A DNA stretch of 37,169 nt, taken from assembly GCA_039586095.1 (NCBI GenBank), contig JBDHLB010000012.1, forward strand, positions 1-37,169, read 5' to 3'. Position 1 is the stretch's first letter. The number at the start of each line of letters is the position of its first letter. The DNA is from JBDHBD01 sp039586095. GTDB taxonomy: Bacteria; Gemmatimonadota; Gemmatimonadetes; Palauibacterales; Palauibacteraceae. The position numbers and the translations under genes are program-made. The notes below the pieces were generated by a model. The model ran no database searches. It was not told where the DNA came from and was given only the letters and a program-made list of their open reading frames with translations. Positions 32,654 through 37,169 of the stretch are shown here, piece by piece.

Positions 32654-35600
32654 ATGAGCCGAAGGCGACACGACGAAGAGGCGCGAAAGGCGCGCAGGCT
32701 TCCGATTCAGGGATCGGCGGGCGGCGCGTGCGCCAGCGGCAGCTGCGGGTGCGGCTCGGCGGCGGCCGGCTCGGCCAGCGGCGCCGCTGACACGCTCGGG
32801 TCCAACGGCAACGGGACCTCGCGACGCGACTTCCTGAAGGTGCTCGGAGTGGGCGGCGCGGGTGCCGCGGCGATCGGGTGCGGACCACCGGACTTCGCCG
32901 ACACGCTCATCACACAGCTCGTGCAGCCCGAAGAGGTCATCCCCGGCCGCAACGACACGTACGCGACCGCGCTCGGCGAGGCGGGGCCGGAGCCCCTGGG
33001 AATTCACGCGACGGTGCGAGACGGTCGGGTGATCAAGCTGGAGGGCAATCCGAGCTTCCCGACCAACCGGGGTCGGCTTTCAGGTCTCGCCCAGTCCGTG
33101 CTCCAGGACCTGTACGATCCGGATCGGATCCCGAACCCGCGGCGTCGACGCGGCGATGCGCCTGCCGGCGAAGAGACGGCCGGCGAAGCGTACGAAGACG
33201 TCGATTGGGATGCGGCGCTCGCGGCGGCGGCCGCCGCCCTCGGACAGGGCAGCACCGTACTCCTCACGGGCGGGGTGACGGGCACGAGCGCCCGATTCTT
33301 CGCAGAGTGGGCCGAAGCGACGGGCGCCGAGCACGTGGCCTACGAGGCCTTCGAGTACGGCGCGCTGCGGGCTGCGCACGAGATCGCGTTCGGCACGGCG
33401 GCGATTCCGACGTACGCGATCGATCGGGCGGACCGGATCGTCTCCTTCGGTGCCGACTTCCTGGGCACGTGGCTCGCACCCGTGGAGCTTGCCGGGCGCT
33501 ATGCGCAGGCCCGGGCCATCGACGAGGGACGACACGCCAAGTTCACCTTCGTCGGGCCCCGCCTCTCGGTGACAGGCTCCAATGCCGACGAATGGTTGTC
33601 GGTGCGCGCGGGCACGGAGGGACTGGTGGCGTTGGCCGTGGCGCACGACGTGGCCGGACGCCGGGGCGTGGTCGAGCTGGCTGCCGTGCTGGCGCCGTAC
33701 TCGCCGGAGGCGGTCGCCGAGACGGCCGGCGTACCGGTCGAGCGCATCGAGCAGCTGGCCGAGGAGCTCGCAGCCGCCGAATCGCCCATCGCGTTGCCGC
33801 CGGGCATCGAGGGACAGGGCTCCCGTGCGACGGAGGCTCACCTGGCGGTCGCGCTGCTCAACCACGCGTGTGGCGCGATCGGGCGCACCGTCGAGCTGGA
33901 CGACACGCCGGTTCGTCCGTCCACGGCGTCATTCGACGAGATGCGCGACCTGATCGATCGCATGAACCGCGGTCAGGTACGCACCCTGATCGTGTCGGGC
34001 GCGAACCCGGCGTTCACGCTCCCCCGCTCGGCCGCCTTCGCAGAGGCGCTGGCCAACGTCCCCAGCGTCATCGCGATCCACCCGCACCTGGACGAGACGG
34101 CGGCCGTCGCCGGATGGCTGCTGCCGTGCCACCACGCGCTGGAGTCCTGGGGGGATGTCGAGGCTCGTCCCGGCGTTCGCGCGCTCGCTCAGCCGGTCAT
34201 GCGGCCGGTGTTCGACACGCGTCAACGCGAGGACATCCTGCTCCAGATCGCGACGATCGCGGGTCGCGCCGATGGGTTCGAGGCGGAGACCTTCGCCGAC
34301 TACCTGAAGGAGACGTGGCGCGAGCTGCTCGGCACGGCGGCCGATTCGGAGGACGATTGGTGGCTCGGCGCGCTGCGCGGTGGTGGCACGCATGCCCTCG
34401 AGGTGGAAGCCTCGGAGGGAGTTCCTGCCGACGTGCCGCCTCCGGCGCAGGAGCCGGCCCGCGCCCCGGCGCTCACGACCGCCGCGCAGTCCTACATGTT
34501 CGGGGCGTTCGAGCCGCCGGCCGGTGACGCGCTCCTCGTGTACCCGAGCGTGCATTTCTACGACGGTCGCGGGGCAAATCGGGCGTGGATGCAGGAGGTG
34601 CCCGACCCCGTGACGCGCAACGTCTGGAATTCGTGGGTCGAGCTGCACCCCGACATGGCCGAGCGACTGGGTGTCGAGCACGGAGACGTCGTGGCCGTGC
34701 GCTCCGAGGCGGGCTCGGTCGAGGCGCCCGTGTCAGTGAACCGCGGAATTCGGTCGGACACGGTCGCGATCCCGATCGGCCAGGGACACACGCATTACGG
34801 TCGAAACGCCGCCGGTCGCGGTGTGAACCCGCTTGATCTGCTGCCGCCGGTGCGCGATCCGGGATCCGGTGCGCTGGCCTTCGCCGGCGTGTCCGTGTCC
34901 GTCGAGCCGGTCGGCCGCAGCGCGCTGCTCGTCTCCACCCAGGGAAGCGAATCGGATCTGGGACGCGAGATCGCCGAGCTCCTCAACGTGGATGAGGCCC
35001 GAGAGGCGATCGAAGCGCGCGCGGCCGAGGACGTCGACACGAGCGAGCCGCACGTCCTGGCCTGGGACACGGATCCGAAGAGCCCGTATCGCTGGGCCAT
35101 GACGATCGACCTGAATAGCTGCACGGGTTGTGGAGCCTGCGTGACGGCCTGTTACGCGGAGAACAACATCCACACGGTGGGTGAGGACCAGGTCGCCGCG
35201 CGCCGCGAGATGTCGTGGCTCCGGGTCTACCGCTTCTACGAGGAGACGGAGGACGACGGCTTCCAGGTGGTGCACACCCCGATGCTGTGTCAGCACTGCG
35301 GCGACGCGCCGTGTGAGCCGGTCTGCCCCGTGTATGCCACCTACCACAACCCCGAGGGGCTCAACGTCCAGGTCTACAACCGGTGCGTCGGCACCCGGTA
35401 CTGCGCGAACAACTGCCCGTACAAGGTGCGGCGCTTCAACTGGTTCGACTACGAGCACCCCTACCCGCTGAACCTGCAGCTGAACCCGGACGTGACGGTG
35501 CGGCAGAAGGGCGTCATGGAGAAGTGCACCTTCTGCGTGCACCGCATCAACCGGGCGAGGGTCGACGCCAAGGACGAGGGGCGGTTCGTCGAGGACGGCG

Positions 35601-35875
35601 AGGTGATGACCGCCTGTCAGCAGGGCTGCCCGACCCAGGCGATCGCCTTCGGCAACCTGAAGGATCCGAACAGTCGCGTGTCGCAGATCGCGCGCGGCGC
35701 GCGGGCGTATCAGGCGCTGAGCGAGCTGGGCGTGCGACCGGGAATCACGTACCTCAAGGGCGTCACACATGCCGAGCCCGTCCACGAGGAGCACGGGCAC
35801 GGCGGTGAGTACGAGGGCGGCGAGGAGGCGGGTGCGGCGCAGGGCGCGGAGCACGGCGAGGAGGAGGGCCACTGA
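32654..35875 (+). CDS. actB: Alternative complex III subunit ActB, molybdopterin-oxidoreductase-like/iron-sulfur protein
   Basis: 1073 residues; ATG 32654 is 13 bases after actA, with GAGAG upstream. A Tat motif SRRDFLK (Arg57-Arg58) precedes a hydrophobic stretch and a lipobox AIGC (Cys76). Residues about 90-800 are the large molybdopterin-oxidoreductase-like domain (ActB1), which in this complex carries no molybdenum cofactor. Residues about 815-1040 are the ferredoxin-like domain (ActB2) with four ligand sets: CTGCGACVTAC at 823, CQHCGDAPCEPVCP at 879, CVGTRYCANNCP at 911, CTFC at 958 with CQQGCP at 988. The C-terminal tail is His/Glu-rich. The 56-residue N-terminal extension before the twin arginines has an odd CASGSCGCG cluster. 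Its stop overlaps the actC start by one base. Confidence 0.95.
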   Translation: MSRRRHDEEARKARRLPIQGSAGGACASGSCGCGSAAAGSASGAADTLGSNGNGTSRRDFLKVLGVGGAGAAAIGCGPPDFADTLITQLVQPEEVIPGRNDTYATALGEAGPEPLGIHATVRDGRVIKLEGNPSFPTNRGRLSGLAQSVLQDLYDPDRIPNPRRRRGDAPAGEETAGEAYEDVDWDAALAAAAAALGQGSTVLLTGGVTGTSARFFAEWAEATGAEHVAYEAFEYGALRAAHEIAFGTAAIPTYAIDRADRIVSFGADFLGTWLAPVELAGRYAQARAIDEGRHAKFTFVGPRLSVTGSNADEWLSVRAGTEGLVALAVAHDVAGRRGVVELAAVLAPYSPEAVAETAGVPVERIEQLAEELAAAESPIALPPGIEGQGSRATEAHLAVALLNHACGAIGRTVELDDTPVRPSTASFDEMRDLIDRMNRGQVRTLIVSGANPAFTLPRSAAFAEALANVPSVIAIHPHLDETAAVAGWLLPCHHALESWGDVEARPGVRALAQPVMRPVFDTRQREDILLQIATIAGRADGFEAETFADYLKETWRELLGTAADSEDDWWLGALRGGGTHALEVEASEGVPADVPPPAQEPARAPALTTAAQSYMFGAFEPPAGDALLVYPSVHFYDGRGANRAWMQEVPDPVTRNVWNSWVELHPDMAERLGVEHGDVVAVRSEAGSVEAPVSVNRGIRSDTVAIPIGQGHTHYGRNAAGRGVNPLDLLPPVRDPGSGALAFAGVSVSVEPVGRSALLVSTQGSESDLGREIAELLNVDEAREAIEARAAEDVDTSEPHVLAWDTDPKSPYRWAMTIDLNSCTGCGACVTACYAENNIHTVGEDQVAARREMSWLRVYRFYEETEDDGFQVVHTPMLCQHCGDAPCEPVCPVYATYHNPEGLNVQVYNRCVGTRYCANNCPYKVRRFNWFDYEHPYPLNLQLNPDVTVRQKGVMEKCTFCVHRINRARVDAKDEGRFVEDGEVMTACQQGCPTQAIAFGNLKDPNSRVSQIARGARAYQALSELGVRPGITYLKGVTHAEPVHEEHGHGGEYEGGEEAGAAQGAEHGEEEGH

Positions 35876-37169
35876 TGGCGACGGCCGAACTGGACGCCCG
35901 CAAGAAGCTCACGTTGGCCGACGCCAACGAGGACATCCTGCGGCCGATCTCGAAGCCGGCGGGACGCTACTGGGCTCTCCTGCTCCTCACGATGGCCCTG
36001 ATCGCGATGGGCGCCGCGGCCTGGTTCTACCAGATCGGGGTCGGCCTGGGGGTCGCCGGGATCACCCACCCCGTGATGTGGGGCGTGTACATCACGACTT
36101 TCGTATTCTGGGTGGGGATCGCACACAGCGGCACGCTCATCTCGGCTATCCTCTACCTCTTCCGCTCCGGCTGGCGCACCACGATCAACCGCGCCGCCGA
36201 GGCGATGACGATCTTCGCCGTGATGACCGCGGGGCTGTTCCCGCTCATCCACCTCGGCCGGGTGTGGTACTTTTACTGGCTGATGCCGTACCCGTCTCAG
36301 CGCCAGATCTGGCCGGACTTCCGCTCGCCGCTGGTGCTGGACGTGTTCGCGGTGGGCACCTACTTCACGATCAGCCTCATCTTCTGGTACACGGGGCTCA
36401 TCCCGGACCTGGCGGCCCTGCGCGACAAGTTCACCGGTCTGCGGAGCAAGGTGTACGGCGTGCTGTCGCTCGGCTGGCAGGGGACGATCAACGAGTGGCG
36501 CCACTACCGGCGCGCGTACCTCTACATGGCAGGGATCGCGACGCCGCTGGTGCTCTCCGTGCACAGCGTGGTCTCGTGGGACTTCGCGCTCAGCATCGTG
36601 CCGGGGTGGCACTCGACGATCTTCGCTCCCTACTTCGTGGCGGGCGCGATCTTCTCGGGGATCGCGATGGTCATCACGCTGATGATCCCGATGCGGTGGG
36701 CGTTCGGCCTCGAAGAGTACGTGACGGAGTACCACTTCGAGAACATGGCGAAGCTGCTGCTGCTCACGTCCCTGATCGTGGGCTACGCCTACGCCGTCGA
36801 GTACTTCCTCGCCTGGTACTCCGCCGACCCGATCGAGCAGGAAAGCTTCTGGTGGCGGGCCCGGGGGCACTACGCCGGCCCGTTCTGGGTCATGGTGTTC
36901 TGCAACGTGGTCGCGCCGATGAGTCTGTGGTTCAAGCGGATCCGGCGCAGCCTGCCGGCGCTGTTCCTCATTTCGATCCTGGTCAACGTCGGCATGTGGT
37001 ACGAGCGGTTCGTAATCATTGTCACGTCGCTCGCGCACGAGTACGACCCGGGCGGGTGGGGAATCTACACGCCGAGTTGGGTCGAGATCGCGATCATGGT
37101 CGGGAGCTTCGCCTGGTTCTTCTTCTGGTTCCTGCTCTTCTCTCGCACGCTTCCCACGATCAGCATCGC
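35875..37169 (+). CDS. actC: Alternative complex III subunit ActC, NrfD/PsrC-like membrane protein (3' end cut by window edge)
   Basis: ATG 35875 overlaps the actB stop (TGATG), with GAGGAGGG upstream; 431 residues are seen, nearly full family length. About ten hydrophobic helices are visible, for example YWALLLLTMALIAMGAAAWF, VMWGVYITTFVFWVGIAHSG, FAVGTYFTISLIFWYTGLIP, LYMAGIATPLVLSVHSVVSW and FVAGAIFSGIAMVITLMIP. The SGTLISAILYLF and SVHSVVSWDFA segments are typical of NrfD-family quinol-binding subunits. In complex III alternatives ActC holds the quinol site and takes part in charge or proton movement. The remaining act genes (actD, actE, actF and probably oxidase genes) should follow beyond the right edge. 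Confidence 0.95.
   Translation, partial: MATAELDARKKLTLADANEDILRPISKPAGRYWALLLLTMALIAMGAAAWFYQIGVGLGVAGITHPVMWGVYITTFVFWVGIAHSGTLISAILYLFRSGWRTTINRAAEAMTIFAVMTAGLFPLIHLGRVWYFYWLMPYPSQRQIWPDFRSPLVLDVFAVGTYFTISLIFWYTGLIPDLAALRDKFTGLRSKVYGVLSLGWQGTINEWRHYRRAYLYMAGIATPLVLSVHSVVSWDFALSIVPGWHSTIFAPYFVAGAIFSGIAMVITLMIPMRWAFGLEEYVTEYHFENMAKLLLLTSLIVGYAYAVEYFLAWYSADPIEQESFWWRARGHYAGPFWVMVFCNVVAPMSLWFKRIRRSLPALFLISILVNVGMWYERFVIIVTSLAHEYDPGGWGIYTPSWVEIAIMVGSFAWFFFWFLLFSRTLPTISI

Noticed and set aside
35710..37038. 442-codon minus-strand open frame over actB/actC
   Set aside because: Product is extremely Arg/His/Asp/Glu-rich, as expected for antisense of high-GC membrane protein codons. ActC on the other strand is clear.

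Overview
The window is a high-GC bacterial chromosome segment, most likely from the phylum Gemmatimonadota or a close relative. This is inferred from gene style: Ser/Thr kinases joined to TolB-like propellers or TPRs, an ECF sigma factor paired with a kinase, S9 peptidases with lipoprotein signals, a propeller-amidohydrolase fusion, and an alternative complex III (Act) operon. No rRNA or other phylogenetic marker is present to confirm it.

Layout. 1-2175 (-): glutamyl-endopeptidase-like S9 lipoprotein, cut by the left edge. 2557-5265 (+): a sulfatase-like lipoprotein followed by a truncated SDR gene. 5.5-30.1 kb: an accessory region holding an OsmC protein, an ECF sigma factor and kinase-TPR pair, a DPP IV-like peptidase, a truncated multicopper oxidase, a frameshifted TPR-like gene, a kinase-propeller protein, two tiny membrane proteins, a propeller-amidohydrolase lipoprotein, a methyltransferase and a tandem pair of sulfatase-like lipoproteins. 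30.2-31.4 kb (-): seven tRNA genes (Val, Asp, Ala, Thr, Gly, Pro-CGG, Pro-GGG) with a small holin-like membrane protein gene between the two Pro tRNAs. 31.76-37.17 kb (+): actA-actB-actC of alternative complex III, with actC cut by the right edge.

The most unusual signal is a dispersed repeat family in the accessory region. It combines a short imperfect dyad (TGTTAC-N7-GTGACA, always in the same orientation), a terminator hairpin, a 3' fragment of the adjacent tRNA-Pro(GGG) gene, sometimes a GC-rich hairpin inserted in the T-loop part, and four 10-bp repeats spaced at multiples of 10 bp. Two copies (19922-20273 and 24510-24811) carry the dyad at both ends. The repeats lie between unrelated genes, several of which are truncated or frameshifted. 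I infer relics of site-specific integration at tRNA-Pro, or a tRNA-derived non-autonomous mobile element. No integrase or transposase gene is in the window.

Functionally, the right end is core respiration and translation: Act oxidises quinol and passes electrons towards a terminal oxidase. The accessory region is mainly export-directed hydrolases and signalling kinases, which suits a heterotroph that degrades peptides and possibly sulfated or phosphorylated polymers.
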